A stretch of 64,000 nucleotides of DNA, from NCBI RefSeq assembly GCF_025060755.1, contig NZ_JANYUY010000032.1, forward strand, positions 26,801 to 90,800. The letters are read 5' to 3'. Position numbers and translations under genes: made by a program. Shown piece by piece: positions 54,141-63,853 of the stretch. Numbering within the stretch: position 1 is the first letter of the stretch; each line of letters opens with the position of its first letter. Below the pieces are notes generated by a model. It made no database searches, was not told the origin of the DNA, and saw nothing but the letters and a program-made list of their open reading frames with translations. Source of the stretch: Paenibacillus doosanensis. GTDB lineage: Bacteria > Bacillota > Bacilli > Paenibacillales > NBRC-103111.

Positions 54141-54977
54141 ATGCAGCAAGATGATTGGCGCTTGCCGGAAGGGGCGTTAATATGGGACCGTTCGCAGCAG
54201 ACCGCTCCGCCGGACGTATTGTATCCGTTCGCGCTGGAGGAGCTGTTGTGCAGGAGCGTCGGGGAAGGCGGACCGCCTATCGTACATCTATGGCGGCATC
54301 CCCGCGCTTTCGTGATGGGGCTGAGGGACAGCAGGCTTCCCGGGGCGGTCGAAGCGAAGCGCTGGCTGGAGCGGCAAGGGTACTCGGTTGCGGTCAGAAA
54401 TTCGGGCGGCGCCGCGGTGCCGCTCGATACGGGAGTCGTCAACGTCTCGCTGGTGCTTCCCAAACGGCAAGGACAGATCGATTTTCGCCAAGATTTCGAA
54501 ACGATGTACATGCTCGTCAAGGACGCGCTGCAGGCTGTAACGCCGGATGTAGCCAAAGGGGAAGTGATCGGGTCCTATTGTCCCGGCGATTACGACCTTA
54601 GTATCGCCGGACGCAAATTTTGCGGCATTGCACAGCGCAGACAGGCGCATGCCTTCGTCGTTCAGGCGTTTGTCGTCGTTACGGGAAGCGGCGCGGCCAA
54701 GGCGGAGCTGGCCCGGGAATTTTACCGTATCGCCGCGGCAGGGGAGGACGGGAGCAGTTATCCCGATGTGCATGAGGATCGGATGGCTAGCCTGCAAGAG
54801 CTGGCCGGTCTGGATGACCCGCAGCGGTTTATCGACGCGGTCAAACGGACGGTGCGCGCCCGTACCGCTCCGGCTGAGGAAGGCGCGCGCACGCTGCGGC
54901 TGCCCGGCGACAGCGAGATCAGCGATATGATCGCTTCGTTAAAGCAACGTTACGGAATCGGCGAACCGACGCCGTAG
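54141..54977 (+). CDS. lipL: Octanoyl-[GcvH]:protein N-octanoyltransferase LipL
   Basis: 278 aa, close to the ~281 aa of B. subtilis LipL. Biotin/lipoate ligase fold with VAVRNSGGAAVPLDTGVVNVSLVL. The segment GSYCPGDYDLSIAGRKFCGIAQRR matches the LipL active site, in which the cysteine (here Cys147) forms a thioester with octanoate during transfer from GcvH to E2 subunits. Lipoate-protein ligase A is the alternative call, but the GSYC motif favours LipL. It lies 0.9 kb from the pyruvate dehydrogenase operon, whose E2 is a substrate. Confidence 0.85.
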   Translation: MQQDDWRLPEGALIWDRSQQTAPPDVLYPFALEELLCRSVGEGGPPIVHLWRHPRAFVMGLRDSRLPGAVEAKRWLERQGYSVAVRNSGGAAVPLDTGVVNVSLVLPKRQGQIDFRQDFETMYMLVKDALQAVTPDVAKGEVIGSYCPGDYDLSIAGRKFCGIAQRRQAHAFVVQAFVVVTGSGAAKAELAREFYRIAAAGEDGSSYPDVHEDRMASLQELAGLDDPQRFIDAVKRTVRARTAPAEEGARTLRLPGDSEISDMIASLKQRYGIGEPTP

Positions 54978-54988
54978 CGCGTTCCCGT

Positions 54989-55717
54989 TCATTTGAGAAA
55001 TAGCTTCATCGCCGCGGGCAGCTCATTTTGCCAGAAGCCCCACAGATGCTTCCCCGGCTTTTCTTCATAGGTCATGCGGCAGCTCCTCTCTTCGAGGAGC
55101 TTTTTGGCGCTGCGGTTCGCTTCGAGAAAATCGAAGGTGCCTCTCTCCGTAGCGACCTCCCGTTCATCCAATCCGATCAGCATATACAGCCGCAGCCACG
55201 ACAGATCGATTTCCCTCTCGATCCGCTCCCGGCTCTCGCGCAAAAATGCTCCCGATAAGGATATAACGTTGCAAAATAGGCTACGATAATCTAAGGCAAG
55301 ATGCAAGGAAACCGTTCCTCCCAAAGAATCGCCGGCCAATATCCGTTCGGCGGGCGTCGTTCTCACCGGATATTTGGACTCGATGAACGGAAGCAGCTCC
55401 CGGGCGAAAAAATGAGTGTACGCCTCAAAACGTTCTCCCTCCGGCGCATATTCGCTCGTTCTGACGGCCGTGTTCACATCCACGCCGACAATGATGGCCG
55501 GTTCTACGCCCTCGTCGAAGATCAGACGGTTCATATGCGTGACGATGCGTCCGAAGTTGAAAAACTGCTCTCCGTCCTGACAATAAATGACAGGATACGT
55601 CAGCAGCTCCTGATACCCGGGCGGCAAAAAGACGCGAACCGGCCGTTCTTCGCCGAGGGAGACGGAGGGCATGAGCTCCTTAACGATTGTCCGCTTGTAA
55701 TATATGGTATCGTCCAT
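54989..55717 (-). CDS. Alpha/beta-hydrolase esterase (esterase D/Fes-like)
   Basis: 242 aa. The opening RPVRVFLPPGYQELLTYPVIYCQDGEQFF is typical of the esterase-D-like group, which includes siderophore esterases. Nucleophile Ser is in AGDSLGGTVSLHLAL, and the catalytic His in KPGKHLWGFWQNELP, with the acid between them. No signal peptide, so it acts in the cytosol. The substrate cannot be assigned. Convergent with lipL (11 bases apart) and divergent from pdhA. Confidence 0.88.
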   Translation of the reverse strand: MDDTIYYKRTIVKELMPSVSLGEERPVRVFLPPGYQELLTYPVIYCQDGEQFFNFGRIVTHMNRLIFDEGVEPAIIVGVDVNTAVRTSEYAPEGERFEAYTHFFARELLPFIESKYPVRTTPAERILAGDSLGGTVSLHLALDYRSLFCNVISLSGAFLRESRERIEREIDLSWLRLYMLIGLDEREVATERGTFDFLEANRSAKKLLEERSCRMTYEEKPGKHLWGFWQNELPAAMKLFLK

Positions 55718-55835
55718 GGAAATTCCTCCAAGTGTATTATAATAGTTTACGCTAGTTTTTCCATCTGTATTATATATTTCATGTCACTGTTATAGTCATG
55801 GAAAAGACTAGATCGCATATTTTGCAAGTAAGTAG

Positions 55836-55865
55836 TTGTGTTATTAGAGAAAACAGGTTTATAAT
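55836..55865 (+). promoter_or_regulatory. SigA-type promoter of the pdh operon
   Basis: TTGTGT (55836-55841), an 18-bp spacer and TATAAT (55860-55865), about 60 bases upstream of pdhA. Confidence 0.7.
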
Positions 55866-55919
55866 ACTACTATAACAGAAACTCCGGTTTCAAGGCATCA
55901 AAATCTATCGCTGAGGTGA

Positions 55920-56999
<1,080 letters not shown>

Positions 57000-57017
57000 A
57001 GGAGAGAGAAGCATACC

Positions 57018-57998
57018 ATGGCACAAATGACAATGATTCAAGCGATTAAGGATGCAATGCGCGTAGAGCTGCAGCGCGATCCTAACGTTGTTATATTCGG
57101 GGAAGACGTAGGTAAAGTAGGCGGTGTGTTCCGTGCGACGGAAGGACTGCAGGCGGAATTCGGCGAAGAGCGCGTATTCGATACTCCGCTGGCGGAATCC
57201 GCTATCGGCGGTCTGGCTGTAGGGATGGGGATTCAAGGCTTTCGTCCGATAGCCGAAATTCAGTTTGTCGGTTTCATCTATGAAGCGATGGACCAAATCT
57301 GCGTCCAAGCGGCTCGCATGCGCTACCGTTCCGGCGGCCGCTACAATGCGCCGATTACGTTCCGTACGCCTTTCGGCGGCGGCGTTAAAGCGGCCGAGCT
57401 TCACACGGACCCGTTGGAAGGCTTGCTGGCTCAAACTCCAGGTATTAAAGTCGTTGTTCCTTCGAACCCGTACGACGCCAAGGGCCTGCTGATCTCGGCG
57501 ATCCGCGATAACGATCCTGTCTTCTTCATGGAGCACTTGAACCTGTACCGTTCGTTCCGTGCGGAAGTTCCAGAAGGCGAGTACACAGTGCCTCTTGGTA
57601 AAGCGAACGTCGTTCGCGAAGGCTCCGATGTAACGATCATCACTTACGGCGCAATGGTTCACACTTCCTTGAAAGCTGCCGAAGAGATTGAAAAAACTCG
57701 CGGCGCAAAAGCGGAAGTGATCGACCTTCGTACATTGGTTCCTTTGGACATCGATACAATCGTAGAATCGATCAAGAAAACGAACCGCGCTATCGTCGTT
57801 CAAGAAGCGCAGAAAACATCCGGCGTAGCGGCTGAAGTGATCGCGCAAATCAACGAAAAAGCGATTCTTCACCTGGAAGCTCCGGTGCTTCGCGTAACGC
57901 CTCCGGATACGGTGTATCCGTTCGCTCAAATCGAGGATCAGTGGCTACCTAACCCTGCTCGTATCGTAGCAGGTTTGAATAAAGTTCTTGACTTTTAA
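57018..57998 (+). CDS. pdhB: Pyruvate dehydrogenase E1 component, beta subunit
   Basis: 326 aa, the usual length. The transketolase-like fold shows [40 protein letters not shown] and [20 protein letters not shown], then the C-terminal domain [20 protein letters not shown]. It forms the alpha2beta2 E1 with PdhA. The ATG follows GGAGAGAG. A 560-base spacer, unusually long for this operon, separates it from pdhC. Confidence 0.96.
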   Translation: MAQMTMIQAIKDAMRVELQRDPNVVIFGEDVGKVGGVFRATEGLQAEFGEERVFDTPLAESAIGGLAVGMGIQGFRPIAEIQFVGFIYEAMDQICVQAARMRYRSGGRYNAPITFRTPFGGGVKAAELHTDPLEGLLAQTPGIKVVVPSNPYDAKGLLISAIRDNDPVFFMEHLNLYRSFRAEVPEGEYTVPLGKANVVREGSDVTIITYGAMVHTSLKAAEEIEKTRGAKAEVIDLRTLVPLDIDTIVESIKKTNRAIVVQEAQKTSGVAAEVIAQINEKAILHLEAPVLRVTPPDTVYPFAQIEDQWLPNPARIVAGLNKVLDF

Positions 57999-58558
57999 GT
58001 AGGACGCTCCTGTGAAGGGAGCGGCCGGTTGTCAAGCGGATTCGCGAATAGGTTTCAGGAAGGAGGGTGTATACCTCCGGCCGCTGTTGAAATGGGATAT
58101 TCTTATGAATTATAGGGCAGAAGTAGATATCCCAGTTTCAAAGGCGGACGCAGGCTCCTCCGGTACACACCCTTACCTTCCTCTTCACATTTCGCGGCCG
58201 AATTGACAAAAATGCTTCGCCAAGGAGCGTTGGAGCGGTAACATCCGTTTGCGGAAGGGACGCAAACGGGGAATATATTTTAAAGCGCAGCGGGAGCTGC
58301 TTTTGGAAGAAAATGAATGTGCGAGGCTTCGAGCGGGCAGAAGGTGGAGCCATATGTAACTGCCGGAGAGTTTACGCGCCGCCTTTGAAACCGGGTTTCA
58401 TCTGATACAAATATAATGTGAGAAACCTGGTTTCAACAGCGGCCGGAGGCAGTTGGCATATGGCGGAACCGGCAGCCGGCGAGTGTTAACGAAGCGCATT
58501 ATTTCACTTCCAACCTACATACTCCCGCCTGCGCCACCATTTAGGAGGGTTCGGAATC
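57999..58558 (+). other. Structured 560-base spacer between pdhB and pdhC
   Basis: It holds no convincing gene but many inverted repeats. Arm A CCTCCGGCCGCTGTTGAAA (58074-58092) is a perfect 19-bp inverse of 58431-58449. Nested inside, 58131-58151 pairs with 58376-58395 (perfect 13-bp core GTTTCAAAGGCGG/CCGCCTTTGAAAC). Arm A can instead pair locally with AGCGGCCGG (58020-58028), or take part in a long hairpin 58058-58181 (GGAAGG/CCTTCC, GGGTGT/ACACCC, TTGAAATGGGATAT with its inverse). Further hairpins: CGCTCC/GGAGCG (58005-58023) and CCGTTTGCG/CGCAAACGG (58245-58269). A weak stem with TTTT (58279-58302) is the only terminator-like signal. Candidate regulatory RNA, internal promoter region or MITE. 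Confidence 0.8.
58385..58436 (+). promoter_or_regulatory. Twin palindromes flanking a -10-like sequence upstream of pdhC
   Basis: GAAACC-G-GGTTTC (58387-58399) and GAAACC-T-GGTTTC (58422-58434) are two 13-bp palindromes, centres 35 bp apart, and together form a 15-pair hairpin. TATAAT (58412-58417) lies between them, without a good -35. This could be a pair of operator sites for an internal pdhCD promoter. The binding protein is unknown. Confidence 0.55.
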
Positions 58559-59917
58559 GTGGCGATATTTGAATATAAATTCCCTGAGCTCGGCGAGGGG
58601 ATTCACGAAGGCGAGATCGTCAAATGGCTTGTGAAGCCGGGCGACGCAGTCAATGATGAAACGATCATCATGGAAGTGCAAAACGACAAATCGACGGTAG
58701 AAGTTCCTTCTCCGGTCGAAGGGAAAATCGTAGAGATCAAAGTAGGCGAAGGTACGGTATGTACGATCGGCGATTTGATCGCGACGATCGAAGTATCCGG
58801 CGAGGTGCCTCAGCAAGCGAGCCACGGCGGACACGGCGAGAGCGCGGCTCCGGCGGCAGCGCCTGCAGCCGAATGCTCTGTAGGCGGAGCGGTGGCGGCT
58901 AACGTCGCCAGCTCCAAGCTGGACACGCCGATGGCATCCCCAGCGGCGGCACCGGCTGCGGCTGCGGGCGCATCCGCAGGCCAAGTGCTGGCTACGCCGA
59001 GCGTGCGCAGGCTCGCTCGCGAGAAAGGCGTGAACATCGCGCAAGTCACAGCAACAGGCCGCAACGGCCGTGTGACGAAGGAAGATGTTCTGGCCTTCGC
59101 CGCAGGCGGAGCGCAGCCTGCAGCGGCAGCACCTGAAGCTGCAAGCGCAGCACCTGCAGCAACGGCGGCTCCGGCAGCGGCAGCATCGAGCGCTGCGGCG
59201 GCATTGTCCGGCGAACGCGTCGAAGAGCGCGTTCCGCTCAAAGGCATTCGCAAAGCGATCGCGAACGCAATGGTTAAATCCGCGTTCACCGCTCCTCATG
59301 TAACGCTGATGGACGAAGTCGACGTAACTCAACTGGTTGCTTTGCGCGGCAGAGCGAAAGCGGCGGCTGAGAAAAAAGGCGTAAAATTGACTTACTTGCC
59401 GTTCATCGTCAAAGCATTGGTAGCGGCAGCGCGCCAATTCCCTGCTATGAACGCGATGATCGACGAAGAGAAGAACGAGATCGTCTACAAGAAGTACTAC
59501 AACATCGGTATCGCTACGGACACGGATAACGGTTTGATCGTTCCTGTGATCCAGGACGCGGACCGTAAAAATATTTGGACGATCGCGGAAGCCATCAAAG
59601 ACTTGGCGGCACGCGGACGCGAAGGCAAGCTGAGCGCTGCCGAGATGAGAGGCAGCACGATCTCCATTACGAACATCGGTTCCGCGGGCGGTATGTTCTT
59701 CACTCCGCTCCTCAACTTCCCGGAAGTTGCTATTCTCGGAACAGGTCGTATTACAGAAAAACCGGTTGTTAGAAACGGTGAAATCGTCATTGCTCCGGTT
59801 ATGGCATTGTCCTTGAGCTTTGACCATCGTATTATCGACGGCGCAACGGGTCAAAACTTTATGAACTACATTAAACAGCTGCTGGCTGATCCAGAGCTGC
59901 TCATTTTGGAGGTGTAA
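58559..59917 (+). CDS. pdhC: Pyruvate dehydrogenase E2, dihydrolipoamide acetyltransferase
   Basis: 452 aa starting at GTG after AGGAGGG. Single N-terminal lipoyl domain with the modified Lys44 in [11 protein letters not shown], an Ala/Pro-rich linker, the E1/E3-binding domain ([20 protein letters not shown]), a second Ala-rich linker, and the catalytic domain ending with [19 protein letters not shown] (catalytic His). Forms the core of the complex and transfers the acetyl group to CoA. Lipoylated probably through LipL. Confidence 0.97.
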   Translation: MAIFEYKFPELGEGIHEGEIVKWLVKPGDAVNDETIIMEVQNDKSTVEVPSPVEGKIVEIKVGEGTVCTIGDLIATIEVSGEVPQQASHGGHGESAAPAAAPAAECSVGGAVAANVASSKLDTPMASPAAAPAAAAGASAGQVLATPSVRRLAREKGVNIAQVTATGRNGRVTKEDVLAFAAGGAQPAAAAPEAASAAPAATAAPAAAASSAAAALSGERVEERVPLKGIRKAIANAMVKSAFTAPHVTLMDEVDVTQLVALRGRAKAAAEKKGVKLTYLPFIVKALVAAARQFPAMNAMIDEEKNEIVYKKYYNIGIATDTDNGLIVPVIQDADRKNIWTIAEAIKDLAARGREGKLSAAEMRGSTISITNIGSAGGMFFTPLLNFPEVAILGTGRITEKPVVRNGEIVIAPVMALSLSFDHRIIDGATGQNFMNYIKQLLADPELLILEV

Positions 59918-59920
59918 GAT

Positions 59921-61333
59921 ATGGTAGTAGGAGACGCTTCCGTTGAGATTGACGTTCTGGTCATCGGTGCAGGACCCGGCGGATATGTGGCGGCCATTCG
60001 CGCCGCCCAGCTGGGCAAAAGCGTATTGGTAGTCGATAAATCCGAGCTGGGCGGCGTATGCTTGAACCGCGGATGTATCCCTTCCAAAGCTTTGATCTCC
60101 GCTGCGCATCATTATGAAGCGGCAGCGCACAGCTCCGCCATCGGCATTACGGCGGAAAACGTGAAAGTCGATTTTGCCAAAGTCCAGGAATGGAAAAGCG
60201 GCATTATCAAAAAGCAAACCGGCGGCGTTACCCAGCTGCTGAAAGGCAACAAAATTCAAGTATTTAACGGCGAGGCTTTGTTCATCAACGATCAAGAAGC
60301 CCGCGTATTTAACGATAACGAAACGGCGCGTTACCGTTTCAACCACTGCATTATCGCGACGGGCTCCCGTCCGATCGAGCTTAAGGCGTTCCCTTACGGC
60401 GGCCGCATTTTGTCGTCCACCGAAGCGCTGGAGCTGCAAGAAATTCCGCAAAGCCTGATCGTTATCGGCGGCGGCTACATCGGCATCGAGCTCGGACAAA
60501 CCTATGCGAAGTTCGGCACGAAAGTGACGGTGCTCGAAGGCTCCGACGCGGTTCTGCCGGGCTTCGAGAAAGAAATGTCGCAGCTTGTGGCGCGCAACCT
60601 GAAGAAGCTGGACGTGGAAGTGTTCACCGAAGCGATGGCTCAAGGCTGCGAGCAAACCGATAAAGACGTTACCGTGACATTCACGGTCAAAGGCGAAGAG
60701 AAGAAAGTAACGGCCGATTATGTGCTGGTTACGGTAGGACGCCGTCCGAATACGGACGGAGATCTGTCTCTGGAGCTGGCTGGCATTGAAGTCGGCGAGC
60801 GCGGCTTGATCAAAGTGAACGAGCAGTGTCAAACGAACGTTCCGCATATCTATGCGATCGGCGATATCGTATCCGGTCTGGCCTTGGCCCATAAAGCTTC
60901 GTACGAAGGCAAAGTGGCTGCCGAAGCAATTGCCGGAATGCCTAGCGTCGTCGATTACAAATGCATCCCTGCCGTCGTATTCTCCGATCCGGAGATCGCA
61001 AGCGTCGGCTTGAACGAGACCGAAGCAAAAGCCAAAGGCATCAACGTAGCGGTAGGCAAGTTCCCTTACGGAGCCAACGGCCGCGCGCAATCGATGAATT
61101 TGAAGGAAGGCTTCGTGAAGCTGGTCGGCGACAAAGATTCCGGTCTGCTCCTCGGCGCGCAAATCGTCGGCGCGGAAGCGTCCAACCTGATCGCCGAGAT
61201 GGGTCTTGCCATCGAGATGGGAGCAACCTTGGAAGACATCGCTCTGACGATTCATGCGCATCCGACGCTCGGTGAAATCACGATGGAAGCCGCTGAAGTG
61301 GCGATGGGTCATCCGATTCATATTTTGAAATAA
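59921..61333 (+). CDS. pdhD: Dihydrolipoamide dehydrogenase (E3)
   Basis: 470 aa flavoprotein that reoxidises the lipoyl group with NAD+. FAD-binding GAGPGGYVAAIRAAQLG, redox disulfide Cys47/Cys52 in GGVCLNRGCIPSKAL, NAD-binding GGGYIGIELGQTYAKFG, and the C-terminal His-Glu pair in HAHPTLGEITMEAAE. It starts 3 bases after the pdhC stop, so the two are translationally coupled. Followed by a terminator and repeat copy 3. Confidence 0.97.
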   Translation: MVVGDASVEIDVLVIGAGPGGYVAAIRAAQLGKSVLVVDKSELGGVCLNRGCIPSKALISAAHHYEAAAHSSAIGITAENVKVDFAKVQEWKSGIIKKQTGGVTQLLKGNKIQVFNGEALFINDQEARVFNDNETARYRFNHCIIATGSRPIELKAFPYGGRILSSTEALELQEIPQSLIVIGGGYIGIELGQTYAKFGTKVTVLEGSDAVLPGFEKEMSQLVARNLKKLDVEVFTEAMAQGCEQTDKDVTVTFTVKGEEKKVTADYVLVTVGRRPNTDGDLSLELAGIEVGERGLIKVNEQCQTNVPHIYAIGDIVSGLALAHKASYEGKVAAEAIAGMPSVVDYKCIPAVVFSDPEIASVGLNETEAKAKGINVAVGKFPYGANGRAQSMNLKEGFVKLVGDKDSGLLLGAQIVGAEASNLIAEMGLAIEMGATLEDIALTIHAHPTLGEITMEAAEVAMGHPIHILK

Positions 61334-61380
61334 AATGCTTTTGAACGAAAGCTTGGATAAGAGGCTTGAATAAGAGGCTT

Positions 61381-61414
61381 GGGGCTGCAGTTGATGCGGC
61401 TCCGGGCTTTTTTT
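61381..61414 (+). terminator. Terminator of the pdh operon
   Basis: GGGGCTGCA pairs with TGCGGCTCC (two G-T pairs) around GTTGA, then GGGCTTTTTTT. Repeat copy 3 begins right at the end of the T-tract. Confidence 0.7.
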
Positions 61415-61654
61415 GTTGTTTAGGAAATGATGCGCAGCCATTTCCTGTGGATATCCGGGGGCTCCCCCGAAAGTAATGTCTAACCATAGAACGATCCCAG
61501 CGGAATGGTTAGACGCCGATCCAGCTGAAGCTGGATGCGGACGGAATAAGCTTCAGAGCATCACGTCACTACCCTGGAAATTACTCTTGGTACCCCATTT
61601 CCATTGTCTGTGGTGCCGCGTCGGCGGCATGGATGGCTTTTGGGGGATTTGTTC
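61415..61654 (+). repeat. Dispersed structured repeat, copy 3 (interrupted by a 68-bp insert)
   Basis: The same 172-bp element as copies 1 and 2 plus 68 extra bases (240 in all). The stem GTCTAACCA/TGGTTAGAC is now fully paired, whereas copies 1 and 2 have a one-base bulge there. The hairpin loop TTAG became TGAA while the ATCCAGC/GCTGGAT stem is unchanged. AGGAAAT/ATTTCCT is intact. The 3' arm CTTTTGGGGGA of the long-range stem lies after the insert. Confidence 0.85.
61571..61638 (+). other. 68-bp insertion inside repeat copy 3
   Basis: Absent from copies 1 and 2. It is flanked by a CT dinucleotide on both sides (CACT before, GGCT at its end), as after a 2-bp duplication. It contains two small hairpins, GGAAAT/ATTTCC (61576-61602) and TGCCGC-GTCG-GCGGCA (61614-61629). 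It does not resemble a known IS end. The remaining bases to the MFS gene (61655-61812) show nothing I can name. Confidence 0.7.
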
Positions 61655-61812
61655 TTGTATGGGGGAGGTGCACGTTAGCGGTGAGCGGAGGGGACTTGGA
61701 GATCAGCCGATACGGCTGAGGAAGTTCGGGTTCGCCGCGTGAAGGGGCAGAGGCCGGAATTTCCCGCCCCACGATTCCCTCACTTAAGCTATACGTCGGA
61801 GCGCCGATAAGG

Positions 61813-63273
61813 TCAGTTCCTTGCCTGCGCGGCGCTTGCGGCCGCGGTCTGAGGCTTCGGCTTGCGCAGCAGCCACACTAACGGAAGCGCCGCCGCGGCG
61901 ACGATCGTGCCGATCATAAATACATCGTTCACTCCGAGAGCGGATGCCTGCTCGCGAAGCAGCTCTTGATCTCCTGCCGAGCCGGTTTGGCCAAGCTGCT
62001 GCAAATGAACATTCGTCCGCGTCACGAGCAGCGAGCTGAATATGCCGATAGACAGGGAAGCGATGCCTTGGCGCACCCAGTTGGTGATGGCGGAGCCGTG
62101 CCCGGAGTTTTCCCGCGGAATCGAGCTCATTCCCAGGTTCGTCACCGGCATATTGCATAAAGCGACTCCGATATAGCGGATGACGAGCCATAGGATAATG
62201 TAGGCCGCCGTCGTTTGCAGTCCCATATTCGTCAGCGCAAGCGTAGCGATTCCGATCAGCGCGATTCCGGAGGCGATCAGCCGAAGCGGACCGATCTTGG
62301 TATACAGCTTGCCGGTAATAGGCGAGCAGGCGGCGAGGGCGAGCGAGCCCGGCAGCAATATGAGCCCGGTATGAAGAACGGACATATGCTTGACATTTTG
62401 CAAAAATAGCGGGATCAGGATGCTGACGGCATAAAGCGAAATGGTAATGACACAGTTGATGACCAAGCTTAGCGTAAACCGGACGTTTTTAAACAACCTT
62501 AATTGGAGCAGTGGACTGGATACGGTGAGCTCCCATTTGATAAAAAACGCCAAAAAAGCGAAGCCTCCCAGCATAACCGTAAGCAGCTTGCCGGAAGTCC
62601 AGCCCCATACGCTGCCTTGGCTGAAAGCCATTAGAAGAGCGGTGCTGCTGATCGTTACGGCGGCAAGGCCGATCTTGTCGAACGATTTCTTTTCGCTCAA
62701 GCGGTAGTACGGGATATACTTGATGATTGCGATCACGGCGGCGACGCCGATGGGTAGATTGATGACGAATATCGATCTCCAGCCGAAATATTCGACCATC
62801 CAGCCGCCGAGCGTCGGGCCGAAGGCGGGCGCCAGCATCGACGATAGGCTCCATAAGCTCATGGCGAACGGCTGCTTATCCTTTTGCACGACTTGGTAAA
62901 TGATCGTCATCGTGGTCGGCATGATCATGCCGCTGAACAGACCTTGGATGACCCGGAACGTAATGAGCGATTCGATGTTCCAGGCGGAGATGCACAGCGC
63001 GGAGGATAGGGTGAAGCCTCCCATGGCGATCATATACAGCCGTTTGTAGCTGAGCTGGTCGCCGAGGTAGCCGACGGCCGGGGCGATGACTCCTGTAGCC
63101 AACACGAAGCCGGACATAATCCATTGCACCGTGTTCAAGCTCGTATGGAAGTTGTCGATAAAGAGGGGAAAGGCTACATTAATCGTAGTCGTGCTTAAAA
63201 TGGCCAGGAAATTGCCGAAAAAGACGGCGTAAATAATCGGCCAAAACGAATCCGGTTTTGCTGCGGTACTCAT
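61813..63273 (-). CDS. DHA2-family MFS drug exporter (second copy)
   Basis: 486 aa with about 14 membrane helices. Motif A is VGYLGDQLSYKRLYMIAMGG; the middle region FGPTLGGWMVEYFGWRSIFVINLPIG is typical of EmrB/QacA-type proton antiporters. ATG after GAGGAGGC. Shares the family with the 52-kb pump but lacks adaptor genes. Paired divergently with a MarR gene, which is likely its repressor. Confidence 0.93.
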   Translation of the reverse strand: MSTAAKPDSFWPIIYAVFFGNFLAILSTTTINVAFPLFIDNFHTSLNTVQWIMSGFVLATGVIAPAVGYLGDQLSYKRLYMIAMGGFTLSSALCISAWNIESLITFRVIQGLFSGMIMPTTMTIIYQVVQKDKQPFAMSLWSLSSMLAPAFGPTLGGWMVEYFGWRSIFVINLPIGVAAVIAIIKYIPYYRLSEKKSFDKIGLAAVTISSTALLMAFSQGSVWGWTSGKLLTVMLGGFAFLAFFIKWELTVSSPLLQLRLFKNVRFTLSLVINCVITISLYAVSILIPLFLQNVKHMSVLHTGLILLPGSLALAACSPITGKLYTKIGPLRLIASGIALIGIATLALTNMGLQTTAAYIILWLVIRYIGVALCNMPVTNLGMSSIPRENSGHGSAITNWVRQGIASLSIGIFSSLLVTRTNVHLQQLGQTGSAGDQELLREQASALGVNDVFMIGTIVAAAALPLVWLLRKPKPQTAAASAAQARN

Positions 63274-63318
63274 GGGCTAGGGGCCTCCTCAAATGGCAGT
63301 GCTAATAAATTATGCATA

Positions 63319-63341
63319 TAGTTGCATGATACAATCAACTA
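63319..63341 (+). promoter_or_regulatory. Candidate MarR operator between the MFS and MarR genes
   Basis: TAGTTG (63319-63324) and CAACTA (63336-63341) form a perfect inverted repeat, and the inner TTGCATGATACAA is itself nearly palindromic. On the minus strand it covers the spacer between TTGATT and CATAAT, a plausible promoter of the MFS gene, so binding would block the exporter. Confidence 0.6.
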
Positions 63342-63418
63342 CTTTGGTATTATACGGACTTTTTTTTGAAACTGTCAATATGGTAAAATGGAAGGATGAT
63401 GGAACAGGGGGAGTAAGC

Positions 63419-63853
63419 TTGGTGCTTGATAGGAACAAGCTGACGGAAATCGAAGTAGAGCTGGCGAAGCTCGTCCGGCGCGCCAATTTCGTCAGTCCCG
63501 GCAAAGATCAGCGGATTGTGGACCGTTCGACTTATTTGCTGCTGCTTCAGCTGAAGGAGCACGGGCCGGCCGGAGTGAAGGCGCTGGCGCAGGAATTCCG
63601 GCTCGATGTATCCACGGTCAGCCGGCAGATGGCCGTCATTGAGAAGAAAGGCTACGTCCGCAGAATTGCCGACCCTACGGACGGCCGGGCCAGCTCGTTT
63701 CAGATTAATGAAGCGGGGCTTCAGGAGCTGGAGCTGATCGGGCAGGCTCGCGTCGAACGCTACTCGCGCTTGCTGAAGGATTGGACGCCGGAAGAGCTGG
63801 ATACGTTCGCCGAGCTGCTGGGACGGCTTAACAGGACTTATGTAGACGAATAG
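63419..63853 (+). CDS. MarR-family regulator of the adjacent MFS exporter
   Basis: 144 aa if the TTG at 63419 is used, 7 bases after AGGGGGA; GTG at 63422 is equally possible. The frame is open upstream to 63293, but that part overlaps the operator and has no ribosome site. The winged helix is in GVKALAQEFRLDVSTVSRQMAVIEKKGYVRRIADPTDGR and the wing in DPTDGRASSFQINEAG. Probably represses the divergent MFS gene and itself. Confidence 0.88.
   Translation: MVLDRNKLTEIEVELAKLVRRANFVSPGKDQRIVDRSTYLLLLQLKEHGPAGVKALAQEFRLDVSTVSRQMAVIEKKGYVRRIADPTDGRASSFQINEAGLQELELIGQARVERYSRLLKDWTPEELDTFAELLGRLNRTYVDE

Noticed and set aside
58541..61441. A 966-codon open frame on the minus strand across pdhC and pdhD
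   Set aside because: It is opposite two strongly recognised genes, rich in Arg/His/Phe as typical of antisense frames in GC-rich coding DNA, and has no ribosome site.
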